A DNA stretch of 28,723 nt from Rhodoferax sp. UBA5149 (GCF_002413825.1 NZ_DHXT01000167.1:1-28723), one strand, 5' to 3'. Shown: positions 9,301-16,504, counted from the stretch's first letter. Notes: generated from the sequence alone by a model not told the origin. Numbers and translations are program-made.

Positions 9301-11865
9301 CTTGCCGTGCTCGGCGTCAACCTTCCAGGTGCGCACGCCGGGCAGCAGCGCGCTGGACAGCGTCACGCGTCCGTCGCCGTCGTCGGGTGTGTTCAGGTAC
9401 TCCAGCCCGTCGGCGCCGCTCACGAATCCGTTCGGCGTGAACGACGCGTGGCCGATCACCAGCAGCATCTTGTCCGCTTGGGCGCCCAGCGTGGCGACCT
9501 GCGCGTCGAGCCGACGCCGCAGCGCCACGGCCTGGTCGAGTATGGTCTGCGGCGGCGCCCCCCATTCGTAGATCGAGCGCTGCGCGCCTTCGTCGTGCCA
9601 GATGCTGCGCTCGCGCAACGCGGCCATGTCGTCGTCAGCCAGCTTCTGCCAGGTGCTGGCCTGGTCGAGGCCGAGCGCCGGGTCGAGCAGCGCGGCCTGC
9701 AGCTGGATGAAGCCGGGCAAGCCCGCCATCATCTTGCGCGCGCCGCCGTTGTTGAACAGCGAACCGAAGGCGACCAGCGCGTTGCCAAAAGTGTCGTCGC
9801 CCGAGAGCGTCTGCATCGGCGCCCACGAGCCGCCGTTGGGCGTGCCCAGCATCAGCAGGCGCGCACCGTCGCGCGCCATCAAGCGTTGCCAGGTCTCGGG
9901 TTTTTCGAGCTGCAGGGTGCGCGCGACCAGCCCGCCCATCGAGTGCGCCAGCAGCCGCACCGGCTGCTGGCTGGTGTTGCGCTCGGCCAGCGCCTTATCG
10001 ACCACCGCGGCCAGGCGGCGCGCCTCGTCCTCGATGGGACGGCGCCAGTCGTAGGCGAAGGCGATCACCTCATGGGTATCGGCCAGGCGTTCGATCAGCT
10101 CGTCGTAGCTGCTGCCAATCGGCCCGTCGGGCTCGATGCGCGCGGCGGTGGCCGGATCCCAGGCGAGCTTCATCAGGCCGTTGACGAAGCGAAAGCCGAG
10201 CCAGATGCGTTGGCCGTCGAGCTTCAGGTTGGAGCCCAGGATGCCCGGCAGCACGATCACCGCCGGGCGGTCGGCCGCGTCGGCGGCGGGCCCGCCGCGC
10301 GAACGCGCCACCGCCTTGGCCGCCCGCGTGCCGCCCGCATCTTCGCCAGCCCAGGACAGCGGGCCAATGGCGGCAAAGTTGGCCGGCGCGGCGTCCAGCA
10401 AGGCGCTGGCGATGGCACTGACGGTGCGCTCGTTGGCGAAGTAGTTGAAGTGGGTGACGGTCGCGCCGCGATCGAGCAGGAAACTCGCGCCCGGACTGGC
10501 CGGGCTCGTGGCACGCGGCGCGCCGCCGTACATCGAGCGCGTCTGCACCACCAGGTCGTTGTCGGTCCAGTAGAAGGCGTCTGACAGCAGGGTTTTGACC
10601 CAGGAACCGATCGAATCGCCCTGCAGGTCGCCGGCGATCACGCGCAGCTCGCCCGGCAGGGTCTCTTCGCGGCTGTTGAGCCAGGCCACTACCGCGCTCT
10701 CGGGCATCATCGCTTCGATGCCGGGCAGCTCGGCCGGGTCGGCCCGGCGGCGCGCCACCTCGTGCAGAAAATCGACCAGCTGCGGCGCCACCGGCACACC
10801 GGCCAGCTGCAGGCCCCACTGCAGGACCGACAGGTAGGCGTCAAAGCGTTTCGAGGCGAGCAGGGTGCCGCGTGCCGGGCAGGCCACCCGCACCACGCGT
10901 TCGACCTTCAGCCCCTTACTCTGCGCCAGCTTCACCAGCGCCTGCAAATCGGCACGGTGCACCAGGTATTTGTCGTCCGCGAATAGCAATAACTCGGCCT
11001 CGCTCAAGGGCCCGCCCGCGCAGGCCCGTGCCAGCACCTCGGCCACCAGTCCGCCGCGCGAGTGGGTGACGAGGTGCAGCCGCGCGCCTGCGGGCAGCGT
11101 CCGCACCAGCGCCAGCGCATTGGTGATCGGGCTCTCGCCCATCGTCGGGTGATCGAGCGCGTAGACCCGGTTCTGGTAACGCCCGAACAAGTCCCGCACG
11201 GTCTGCGGGTGCAGGGTCCACAGCTTGCCGAAGGTGCTGACGGTATCGACAAAGGTGCCGTGAATCAGGATCAGCAAGGGGCCGCCGTCGTCCGCCGGGG
11301 TCACGCTGGCCAGCTTCAGCTTGCTGCCCTTGAGTGACGGGGGCAGCGCATCGGCACTGAGCTGGTAGACCCCTTCGTCGACCGCGTCATCGACCTTGTG
11401 CGTGATGGCGGCCGTGGCCAGATTCACCGCCGGGTCCTTCAACAAACCGGTGATCACATCGACCGCGCTCAATACCGCCTGGCCCATCCAGCCGCGCGTT
11501 GCGGCGCGCGTGGCGCTGGCTTCCAGGCCGGGCCAGCCGAGCTGCGCCGCGACCGTGACTTCATTGGTGCCTGCGGCCTGGAGCGCGCTGCGGCTGGCGT
11601 CACCGGACTGCGCACGCAACAGGTCGCGCGCGTCCTCGGGGTGCAGCACCAGTGTCGGACCATTGGCGATGGTCAGCACCACCACGTCTTCGCCCGGTCG
11701 CGCGCTCAGGCGCACCGGTTCAGCGCCGCCGCGCTGCGCGCCAACCCGTACCGAGCCCTTGACGCTGGCGCCGGTGCTGGCGCCCGTGCGTCCGCGGCTG
11801 GCGTCGCTGGCAGGCTGCGTCTGCCCCGGGATGATGAAAGTGATGTCGAGTGTGCCAGTAGCCAT
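6331..11865 (-). CDS. Giant CHAT protease fused to two alpha/beta hydrolases and a TPR-like tail
   Basis: The 1844-residue product has five recognisable parts. Hydrolase 1 (about 195-490): HGTF at 202-205, THSRGG with Ser269, probable acid Asp437 and His472. Hydrolase 2, LCAT-like (about 535-870): PGILGSN at 540-546, YDWRRP at 605-610, AHSMGG with Ser642, GDGRVTL with Asp831, and EHG with His853. A middle region (about 945-1200) that I cannot assign. A CHAT domain (about 1225-1515): AGHGEF with His1377, LNCCHLAG with probable nucleophile Cys1415, and the typical later segment AAGWAVEDE. A helical TPR-like region fills 1530-1844. Flexible Arg-rich linkers separate the parts. There is no signal peptide, so it is probably cytosolic. 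It is the second gene of an operon with the metacaspase, 38 bp downstream, with AGGAG (11873-11877) 7 nt before its ATG. CHAT proteases such as TPR-CHAT/Csx29 are activated by partners; the lipase-type substrates here are unknown. Confidence 0.93.
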   Translation of the reverse strand: MATGTLDITFIIPGQTQPASDASRGRTGASTGASVKGSVRVGAQRGGAEPVRLSARPGEDVVVLTIANGPTLVLHPEDARDLLRAQSGDASRSALQAAGTNEVTVAAQLGWPGLEASATRAATRGWMGQAVLSAVDVITGLLKDPAVNLATAAITHKVDDAVDEGVYQLSADALPPSLKGSKLKLASVTPADDGGPLLILIHGTFVDTVSTFGKLWTLHPQTVRDLFGRYQNRVYALDHPTMGESPITNALALVRTLPAGARLHLVTHSRGGLVAEVLARACAGGPLSEAELLLFADDKYLVHRADLQALVKLAQSKGLKVERVVRVACPARGTLLASKRFDAYLSVLQWGLQLAGVPVAPQLVDFLHEVARRRADPAELPGIEAMMPESAVVAWLNSREETLPGELRVIAGDLQGDSIGSWVKTLLSDAFYWTDNDLVVQTRSMYGGAPRATSPASPGASFLLDRGATVTHFNYFANERTVSAIASALLDAAPANFAAIGPLSWAGEDAGGTRAAKAVARSRGGPAADAADRPAVIVLPGILGSNLKLDGQRIWLGFRFVNGLMKLAWDPATAARIEPDGPIGSSYDELIERLADTHEVIAFAYDWRRPIEDEARRLAAVVDKALAERNTSQQPVRLLAHSMGGLVARTLQLEKPETWQRLMARDGARLLMLGTPNGGSWAPMQTLSGDDTFGNALVAFGSLFNNGGARKMMAGLPGFIQLQAALLDPALGLDQASTWQKLADDDMAALRERSIWHDEGAQRSIYEWGAPPQTILDQAVALRRRLDAQVATLGAQADKMLLVIGHASFTPNGFVSGADGLEYLNTPDDGDGRVTLSSALLPGVRTWKVDAEHGKLPDVSSAFAAYIELLVNGQTAQLEAYQPAVRAAGATGVPAAASVAGSAPGVRSRPSRGLLGSQPPSSEADVLRLGSEGNTGGQRARAKSAALCVTVLNGDLKFVRQALLIGHYHSMILTGAEAVIDKLVGNGMRQALAAGLYPDATGSHQIFGNLRQNPDNPLEMARPLVAVVVGLGAEGKLSAAGLAFSVRQAVLAYAQRLSEQQDGTTAQFEMAAALIGSGGTGITAGDAARAIAQGALDANLKLQDSSWPQLGQLTLVELYLDRASDAWRALQVQEIAAPNRLKLVGKVQSGPGAMRRSLDSGYRGATFDLISALLVAGGDPASPCIAYTLDTKRARTEVRAQHAQGTLLRELVARASNDANTDPHIGRTLFNLLVPVEMEPFLGGTSEMVIELQPETAGIPWELLDTNPDALAVDQRPWAIRSKLVRRLQLKDFRTQVIDASPDDSVLVIGEPKCDPAVYPRLEGARREAVAVVERITMAGSGIAADKVRSLVDQNDAQTIINALFERPYRVVHIAGHGEFGENGGVVLSGEKTYLGANEVRAMRTVPELVFLNCCHLAGRDASATLKTSYDRAAFAANIAEELVRVGVRCVIAAGWAVEDEPAEKFATGFYAALFGGARFIEAVGAARSAAWNANRQGNTWAAYQCYGDPEWTWRREGADAQRPAPPPGDEFAAVASPVSLALALETLAIQSEYSGAKPALQLDKLRYLEAEFAPLWGGMGAVAEAFGVAYAGAKAVDQAIDWYRAALAANDGSASFRAAEQLANQLARRAENLLDPASARADIAAGIAQLRNLVALQPTLERECLLGSAYKRLTMVEWRSGRQKEAQAALDAAVEHYGVAEAMARKTGADNLYYPAKNGISAELRAAFLNQRLPQLNAARIKAVSDSLDQAAARQPDFWSVVGQTELLVLAALARGQLAGVEPALSTALRDLKARVPAPRMWDSVYNEAEFVLEPYLKMTKMGAAEMRAAQNLLNALKILAAT

Positions 11866-11903
11866 GTGCTTGCTCCTGCTCGGGTGGGGTTTGCTCGGGC
11901 GGA

Positions 11904-12809
11904 TCAGACCGCGAACGGCGTCTGTGCCAGGAACCGGGTCGCCTTGCCGAGCACGAACAGGTTGGGCGACTGGCTCGGCGGCATCGCGGCCTTGATGCGC
12001 GCATGGAAGTTGCCATAAGTGCCGGTGAATGCGCCGCGGTTCCAGACTTTCAGCAGTTGCTCGGTGAAGGCGCCGTTGTGGTCGCCATCCATCGAGGTCT
12101 GGTTGTCCTGACAGCCCGAGATCAGCACGACCGTCGGCTTGAAGCTGCCCACCAGCGCCGTCGCCTGGGCCGCCGCGCCGACCTGGGCCAGCGCTGCATC
12201 GGGGTCGACGACGGCGCCACCGGCGGCCTTGGCGACATCGCGCTGAAGTTTGTCGTAGAACGCCTGGTGCGCGCCATAGACCCGCATCGCCACCGCCTCG
12301 GGCATCAGCTTGACGCGCTGGCCCGGCGGCGGCGGTGGCGGCGGCATGCCGCGCGTGACGCTGCCGCTGTGGCAGCTATCGGAGAGCACCAGGATGCGCA
12401 CGCCGGAGGCGAACTTGCTGAGCGCGAAGTAGAGCTCGTCGTCAATCAGCTGGCCGTCGTAGAGGCACCAGGTTTCGTCTTTGTGGTCGGGCTCCTCATG
12501 GTCGATGTCGGGCATCTGGCCGCCGTGGCCGGAGTAGCTCATGAAAAACAGGTCACCCGCCTTCAGCGACCGGGCCGCGCTGCGCATCCCGGCCAGCGTG
12601 TTGGCGCGTGTGGCCTTCTTGGTCAGCAGCACGGTGGGCTTCATGCCCTTGGATTTGGCGATCGCCGCCATGTCGTTGGCATCGAACTCGCAGGCAGCGA
12701 GTGGGCCGCCCCAGCCCTCGTAAGCGGCGGTGCTGACGGCATTCAGGCCGATGTGCAGGGAGAGGGCCCGCGCCTTGCTGGTGGTCGCGGCGGTAGGTTT
12801 TGTTGCCAT
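11904..12809 (-). CDS. Metacaspase/orthocaspase-like cysteine protease (peptidase C14)
   Basis: The 301-residue protein has a full caspase-fold catalytic region. The catalytic His is in SYSGHGGQ (His95) and the catalytic Cys in SDSCHSG (Cys146). Other metacaspase marks are DETWCLYDG followed by DDEL, and the later ISGCQDNQTSMDG and GAFTEQLL segments. Metacaspases of this kind cleave after Arg or Lys and often need calcium; I infer both here. A proline run at 156-162 follows the catalytic Cys. There is no signal peptide and no separate prodomain. AAGGA (12817-12821 on the minus strand) lies 7 nt before the ATG at 12809. It is the first gene of an operon with the CHAT-hydrolase gene, so it may process that partner. 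The family call is firm; the pairing's function is inference. Confidence 0.95.
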   Translation of the reverse strand: MATKPTAATTSKARALSLHIGLNAVSTAAYEGWGGPLAACEFDANDMAAIAKSKGMKPTVLLTKKATRANTLAGMRSAARSLKAGDLFFMSYSGHGGQMPDIDHEEPDHKDETWCLYDGQLIDDELYFALSKFASGVRILVLSDSCHSGSVTRGMPPPPPPPGQRVKLMPEAVAMRVYGAHQAFYDKLQRDVAKAAGGAVVDPDAALAQVGAAAQATALVGSFKPTVVLISGCQDNQTSMDGDHNGAFTEQLLKVWNRGAFTGTYGNFHARIKAAMPPSQSPNLFVLGKATRFLAQTPFAV

Positions 12810-12965
12810 GTTGTTGTCCTTGGTGGCGCCGCACGACGCGCGTTGCGGCGGGTTGAAGTCAATACCGCGCTCCCTGGCAGGTGCGCGGTGCGTTGCGCGG
12901 GCCCCTGGGTGTGAAAGCCCTCCCTGTGTGGCGGCAAGAATTGGTCATTCAACGGCCACTTTTTA

Positions 12966-12995
12966 AGTATCTGCGCGTCTGGTCGCCCTTGTCAA
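12966..12995 (-). promoter_or_regulatory. Sigma70-like promoter of the metacaspase-CHAT operon
   Basis: On the minus strand a perfect -35 hexamer TTGACA (12990-12995) is followed after 18 bp by GATACT (12966-12971), which matches four of six -10 consensus positions. Transcription would begin near 12959, leaving a leader of about 150 nt before the metacaspase ATG at 12809. It is the best promoter-like match I found upstream of the operon. It lies just downstream of the repeat element at 13025-13066. Confidence 0.5.
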
Positions 12996-13024
12996 TCTTT
13001 GAATTCCAGTGTTTTTTGCCTCTA

Positions 13025-13066
13025 GCCCTCGTGGAATGTACGTAATATGCTATTAATTTAATAGCA
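13025..13066 (-). repeat. Intergenic inverted-repeat element, copy 2
   Basis: Read on the minus strand, the element starts with a perfect 19-bp palindrome (13048-13066, TGCTATTAA, central base, TTAATAGCA). It continues through ATTACGTACATTCC and GAGGGC, with GCTAGAGGC extending it to about 13018. It matches copy 1 (721-762) at 31 of 42 positions in opposite genomic orientation. It lies about 30 bp upstream of the operon's -35 hexamer and divides that promoter from the plus-strand gene at 13223. Confidence 0.7.
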
Positions 13067-13149
13067 GATCAGTGCGGATGAGCGACGCCTGTTGGGCGCT
13101 TGAAGGAGGTGAAAGCCAGATCGTCGGCGTCAGCGAAAGATGGCCCCAA

Positions 13150-13166
13150 TGTGCGATACCGCACAG
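13150..13166 (+). promoter_or_regulatory. TGTGCGATACCGCACAG palindromic motif
   Basis: TGTGCG-ATAC-CGCACA is a perfect inverted repeat about 57 bp upstream of the secreted-protein gene at 13223. The arms and spacing (TGTGC-N6-GCACA) resemble sites of the CRP/FNR superfamily. A 15-of-17 match lies upstream of the beta/gamma-crystallin gene (18185-18201, minus strand). Shortly downstream is GGTTCC, 16 bp, then TCTGA, which loosely resembles an RpoE-type promoter. Confidence 0.45.
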
Positions 13167-13222
13167 CCGGTTCCGGGTGGAATCGGCTAGTCTGACCGGA
13201 GCAAGTTTTTGGAGGATAGAAA

Positions 13223-14119
13223 ATGCGCTACCTGTTCATTGTGCTTTGGATGTTGCTGGGGTCGCTGACCTCGGCCGTGGCTCAGGTGGGCATCGGTATC
13301 GGGCTTCCCGGCGTCAGCATCGGGATCAACCTGCCGGTGTTCCCGCAGCTCGTTTTGGTGCCGGGCTACCCGGTCTACTACGCGCCGCAACTGAATTCAA
13401 ACTATTTCTTTTACGACGGCATGTATTGGATTTACGAGGGGGATAGCTGGTACACGAGTTCTTGGTACAACGGACCCTGGGGGCTGGTGGACCCGGAGTT
13501 TGTGCCGTTGTTCGTGCTGCGCATCCCGGTGCGCTACTACCGGGCGCCGCCCATGTACTTTCGCGGCTGGCGCGCAGACGCGCCGCCGCGCTGGGGCGAG
13601 CACTGGGGCAATGAATGGGCGCAGCATCGAAGCGGATGGGACAAGTGGAACCGCCATGTGGCGCCAACGCCGGCCCCGCTGCCGGTCTACCAACGACAGT
13701 ATTCAGGGGCCCGCTATCCCCAAGCGCCGCAGCAGCAGGCGCTGCACGGCCAGAATTACCGTTACCAGCCGCGGGACGCCATAGTGCGCCAGCATGTGCA
13801 GGAGCAGGCCGTGCAAAAAGCGCTCGCGCCGCCGCAGCGCGAACGCCAGGGCGCACCCCAGGAGAGAAGTCCCAGGCCGCAGCAGGATAGCCAGCGGCCT
13901 AACCCGCCAGCGCCACTCCAGCAGGGCGGTCCAGCCGCACCGCACGCACAGCCGCCGCAACGGGCGGTCGAAGAGCTTCAAAGATCAGCCCCACCCCAAG
14001 CCCCGGCTCGCGTGAGAGGCCCGGCAGAGCAAGACCAGAGGCAGCCGCAGCAGCAAGGGCAGGGGCCAGGGAAAGACCGCGAGAAGGGGGAGGAGCGGGG
14101 TCAGGAACGCAATCGCTGA
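13223..14119 (+). CDS. Secreted proline/glutamine-rich protein of unknown function
   Basis: The 298-residue product has a clear signal peptide (cleavage likely after AVA at residues 18-20). The exported part starts with a short glycine-rich stretch, then an aromatic-rich segment (about 60-125, with YFFYDGMYWIYEGDSWY and SSWYNGPWG). A low-complexity tail rich in Pro, Gln, Arg and Ala fills roughly residues 150-298. I associate this layout with uncharacterised exported proteins of Burkholderiales; no enzymatic motif is visible. GGAGG (13211-13215) sits 7 nt before the ATG, which supports the start. The gene stands alone and ends at a hairpin facing the convergent gene at 14151. The palindrome at 13150 may control it. 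The tail suggests a flexible surface or periplasmic role, but this is a guess. Confidence 0.85.
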   Translation: MRYLFIVLWMLLGSLTSAVAQVGIGIGLPGVSIGINLPVFPQLVLVPGYPVYYAPQLNSNYFFYDGMYWIYEGDSWYTSSWYNGPWGLVDPEFVPLFVLRIPVRYYRAPPMYFRGWRADAPPRWGEHWGNEWAQHRSGWDKWNRHVAPTPAPLPVYQRQYSGARYPQAPQQQALHGQNYRYQPRDAIVRQHVQEQAVQKALAPPQRERQGAPQERSPRPQQDSQRPNPPAPLQQGGPAAPHAQPPQRAVEELQRSAPPQAPARVRGPAEQDQRQPQQQGQGPGKDREKGEERGQERNR

Positions 14120-14129
14120 TATGGCTCAG

Positions 14130-14148
14130 CCGGGGGGCGACCTCCCGG
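14130..14148. terminator. Strong hairpin between convergent genes
   Basis: CCGGGGGG, loop CGA, CCTCCCGG forms an 8-bp stem including one G-U pair. It fills most of the 31-bp gap between the convergent genes at 13223 and 14151 and could stop transcription from both sides. Neither strand has a clear T-run after the stem, so it may be an imperfect or Rho-assisted terminator. Confidence 0.5.
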
Positions 14149-14150
14149 TG

Positions 14151-15053
14151 TCATTGCACCGTTTGTTGCCGCAAATACTCGGCGCGCTTCATTTCAAGAT
14201 AGGCGCCCTGATCGAGATCATGCAGCTGGCGCGGATAGCGCTCGATGGCCGTGAACCAGGCCTGCAAACGTTTTTCAAGCTGCGCCGTCGGCGCCGCATT
14301 GGTGAACTGCAAAAAACTGTCGATGGCGAGGTAGTAGCGCATCGTGTTGCGCTCCACCACGCCACGTACTCCGCCGATATAGGCAGGCTCGCCATTGGCC
14401 CCTTTGCCGGTCACGGTGAACCCCACTTTGCCGCGGCCAAGCGTCGCAAGATAGGTCTGCATGGCCAGCTGTCCGGCAAAATTCGTGGCATATGAATAGG
14501 TCAGATGCAGGAAGCTTTTGTCGTTCGCAAGCGCCACCGCTTGCAGCTGGATACGGTAGTCGCTGGTGCCCATCGGTCCGTCTTGGGCCTGGAGCAGGAT
14601 TTCAAGATAGTTCGGGGTCGCGGCGGCGACGCTGTAAATGAATTCGATATGCGGCACAAAGGTCAGTTCTTCGGGCGTCTTCTTGCCGACATAGACTTTC
14701 AGGACGGTGCCCGACGGCCCCACCGTCGCATGGCAATATTTGGTGTTGACGTGCAGAATCATCACGTCACACCAGTGATCCGGATGGTCCAGGCCAGCAC
14801 TCACCACGCCAAACGGATGCTCGATCACCGCGTAAATATCGCCTTGCAGACGGTTCGGCGTTTCAACGGAATCGAGCACCAGCGGCCGCTTGAATTGGTT
14901 CTGCCGCAGTGCTTCGTCCAGCGACGCGTATTTGGCGCGCAGTGTGACAACGGAGTCCACCCCGGCGCTGGATGCGCATGCAACACCCGCAGCGCAGATC
15001 AACAGAACGCATCTCAGAAAGTTCAATAAATTTGATCCAAAACGCCTATACAT
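14151..15053 (-). CDS. Secreted protein of unknown function
   Basis: The protein has 300 residues from the ATG at 15053. I chose that start because AAGGAG (15059-15064 on the minus strand) lies 5 nt upstream and because the protein then begins with a signal peptide (MYRRFGSNLLNFLRCVLLIC, cleavage near residue 30). The longer frame back to 15293 would place the signal sequence internally. The mature part contains DHPDHWCDVMIL and NTKYCHA, whose Cys95 and Cys107 could form a disulphide. Basic and aromatic residues fill the C-terminal region (LEKRLQAWFTAIERYPRQ). I do not recognise a named family. It converges with the secreted-protein gene at 13223 and is divergent from the gene at 15281. Confidence 0.8.
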   Translation of the reverse strand: MYRRFGSNLLNFLRCVLLICAAGVACASSAGVDSVVTLRAKYASLDEALRQNQFKRPLVLDSVETPNRLQGDIYAVIEHPFGVVSAGLDHPDHWCDVMILHVNTKYCHATVGPSGTVLKVYVGKKTPEELTFVPHIEFIYSVAAATPNYLEILLQAQDGPMGTSDYRIQLQAVALANDKSFLHLTYSYATNFAGQLAMQTYLATLGRGKVGFTVTGKGANGEPAYIGGVRGVVERNTMRYYLAIDSFLQFTNAAPTAQLEKRLQAWFTAIERYPRQLHDLDQGAYLEMKRAEYLRQQTVQ

Positions 15054-15180
15054 TTCCGCTCCTTCACGGCGAATGAACTCATCGATATTGTTTATGGTTT
15101 GCCTGCCAGGATAGCCCGGCCCGGCAAACGGGTCTGTGCGCAAGCGAACGCGAAGGCCCAGCTTTCGCGAGGGTCTTTTA

Positions 15181-15280
15181 TACGTGTGCAAACGCACTGA
15201 CAAACCGCACGTACGCTTCGAAAATTTGCTGTATTCGAAGACTTGGGTTGTCTTCATTGTATTTTTGGGTGTATTCGACC
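15181..15280. promoter_or_regulatory. Cluster of inverted repeats between divergent genes
   Basis: Two nested signals lie here. TACGTG (15181-15186) pairs with CACGTA (15208-15213). CTTCGAA (15216-15222) pairs with TTCGAAG (15234-15240), giving 7-bp arms around an 11-nt spacer. The octamer GTATTCGA occurs at 15231 and again at 15271, 40 bp apart, just before the ATG at 15281. The layout suits operator sites shared by the genes starting at 15053 and 15281. Confidence 0.35.
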
Positions 15281-16051
15281 ATGACCGTAGCACTAACTAG
15301 CCATTCTTTGGCACTGCAGGATGTCAAAGTGGCGTTCCAGACCCGGACTGCCAGCGCTTGGGGTACGAATTTCCTGCATCATCTGAACGCTGAACTCCAG
15401 CAGGCGTTGCGGACCGATCATCAGCAGCTCACGGACCAGATTTGCAGTCTGGCCCAGGCTTTGTTCGACGCACGCCGCCGCTCGCTGTCTGGCCAGTCGT
15501 CTCTCACGGCATTGGGCATGTGTGTGTTGATCCTGAACGCCTACCGGGTGCTCGTTGTCCAGCTTGGAAGCTCGGAGCAGGCGTTTGAAGTGGTCGAGCG
15601 CAGCTTCGATCAGACCTACCAGGCGTTTATCGATAACGTCTGCAAACCCCTCTATCTGGACGCGAAACGTTCGCCCCAAAATCTCGCGAAAATGAACTTC
15701 AGCGACTGGAGCAAGTGCATGTACCAGACCGCTGGCGTTCAATCGAGCAGCGCGCATGAGGCCATTCTGGAGCGCGATGCCAGTGATTACCACTCGTTTT
15801 TCCAGGAACACCATGAACCTGGCCTGTCGCGAATCATTGACGCCGCCGATCTGGCCTGGGCCCAAGCGATTGCTGCTTTCAATCGCCCCGTGGATGCCGA
15901 GTCTCGCAGGACGCGCGTCAGCGACGCGGGTTTTTGTCCCTTTCGATTTGCGCCCAAAACCGTCAAGCGTCAGCCTGCCAGACCCGATCTGGTGTTTGAA
16001 CTACTCAGCGACCCGCCTAGCGCGACCGAAACCAGAAGAGGCGAAACATAA
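15281..16051 (+). CDS. Cytosolic protein of unknown function
   Basis: The 256-residue product has no signal peptide and only one moderately hydrophobic stretch (ALGMCVLILNAYRVLVVQL). It looks mostly helical. Notable segments are EVVERSFDQTYQAFIDN and YHSFFQEHHEPGLSRIIDAADLAWAQ. The His/Asp-rich second segment faintly recalls L-2-amino-thiazoline-4-carboxylate hydrolase-like proteins, but I would not assign that. The ATG at 15281 has no strong ribosome binding site; an in-frame TTG at 15248 would add 11 residues and run into the inverted-repeat region, so I prefer the ATG. The gene converges with the membrane-protein gene at 16073, leaving 21 bp between stops. Confidence 0.7.
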   Translation: MTVALTSHSLALQDVKVAFQTRTASAWGTNFLHHLNAELQQALRTDHQQLTDQICSLAQALFDARRRSLSGQSSLTALGMCVLILNAYRVLVVQLGSSEQAFEVVERSFDQTYQAFIDNVCKPLYLDAKRSPQNLAKMNFSDWSKCMYQTAGVQSSSAHEAILERDASDYHSFFQEHHEPGLSRIIDAADLAWAQAIAAFNRPVDAESRRTRVSDAGFCPFRFAPKTVKRQPARPDLVFELLSDPPSATETRRGET

Positions 16052-16072
16052 GGTGCCCACCACGACGACCCG

Positions 16073-16504
16073 TTAGTCACTGGCACGGCGGGTTCGAGCG
16101 CGCTGCATCAGCACGGTCACCAGCAGCGCGGCGGCGGCCGAGCCCATCATGACCGGCGAGGCCGAGAGCATATCGACCAAGCCATCGACGGCGTGAACGC
16201 TGACCTGCTGGACATGGCTGACCAAGGTGATGACGTCATTGGCTTGCACCCTCTGTGCATCTTCAAGTTGAACGTGCAAGTCCGGCCAGCCGCTGCGAAA
16301 CCGGATACTGGCGAAAATGCCATTGGCCACGGCGACGAGCGAGAGCACACCCAATGGCCGCATCAGATACTCAAGCAGACGGCCTCGCTCAGCTGGCGGT
16401 GCGGACTCATAGACCTGACCGACCAGTTGCGCGATGGTGATTTCCGACACTTGGCAGCCCAATGCTTCAGACGGAATTGGTTTGGGCGTATTGTTGGGAT
16501 TCAT
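16073..16504 (-). CDS. Small two-helix membrane protein of unknown function
   Basis: The 143-residue protein starts at the ATG at 16504, which has AGGAG (16514-16518 on the minus strand) 9 nt upstream. An upstream in-frame ATG at 16561 would run through that site and is less likely. Hydrophobic segments lie at about residues 48-67 (LMRPLGVLSLVAVANGIFA) and 116-133 (SPVMMGSAAAALLVTVLM), with a basic C-terminal tail (QRARTRRASD). The roughly 48-residue loop between them includes VQLEDAQRVQANDVITLV and may be extracytoplasmic. No family is recognised. It appears monocistronic. Confidence 0.7.
   Translation of the reverse strand: MNPNNTPKPIPSEALGCQVSEITIAQLVGQVYESAPPAERGRLLEYLMRPLGVLSLVAVANGIFASIRFRSGWPDLHVQLEDAQRVQANDVITLVSHVQQVSVHAVDGLVDMLSASPVMMGSAAAALLVTVLMQRARTRRASD

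Noticed and set aside
6775..10584. A 1269-codon plus-strand open frame
   Set aside because: It lies wholly antisense to the CHAT-hydrolase gene. High GC third positions commonly leave such frames open, and the translation is low-complexity (His/Arg/Ala-rich) with no domain motif.
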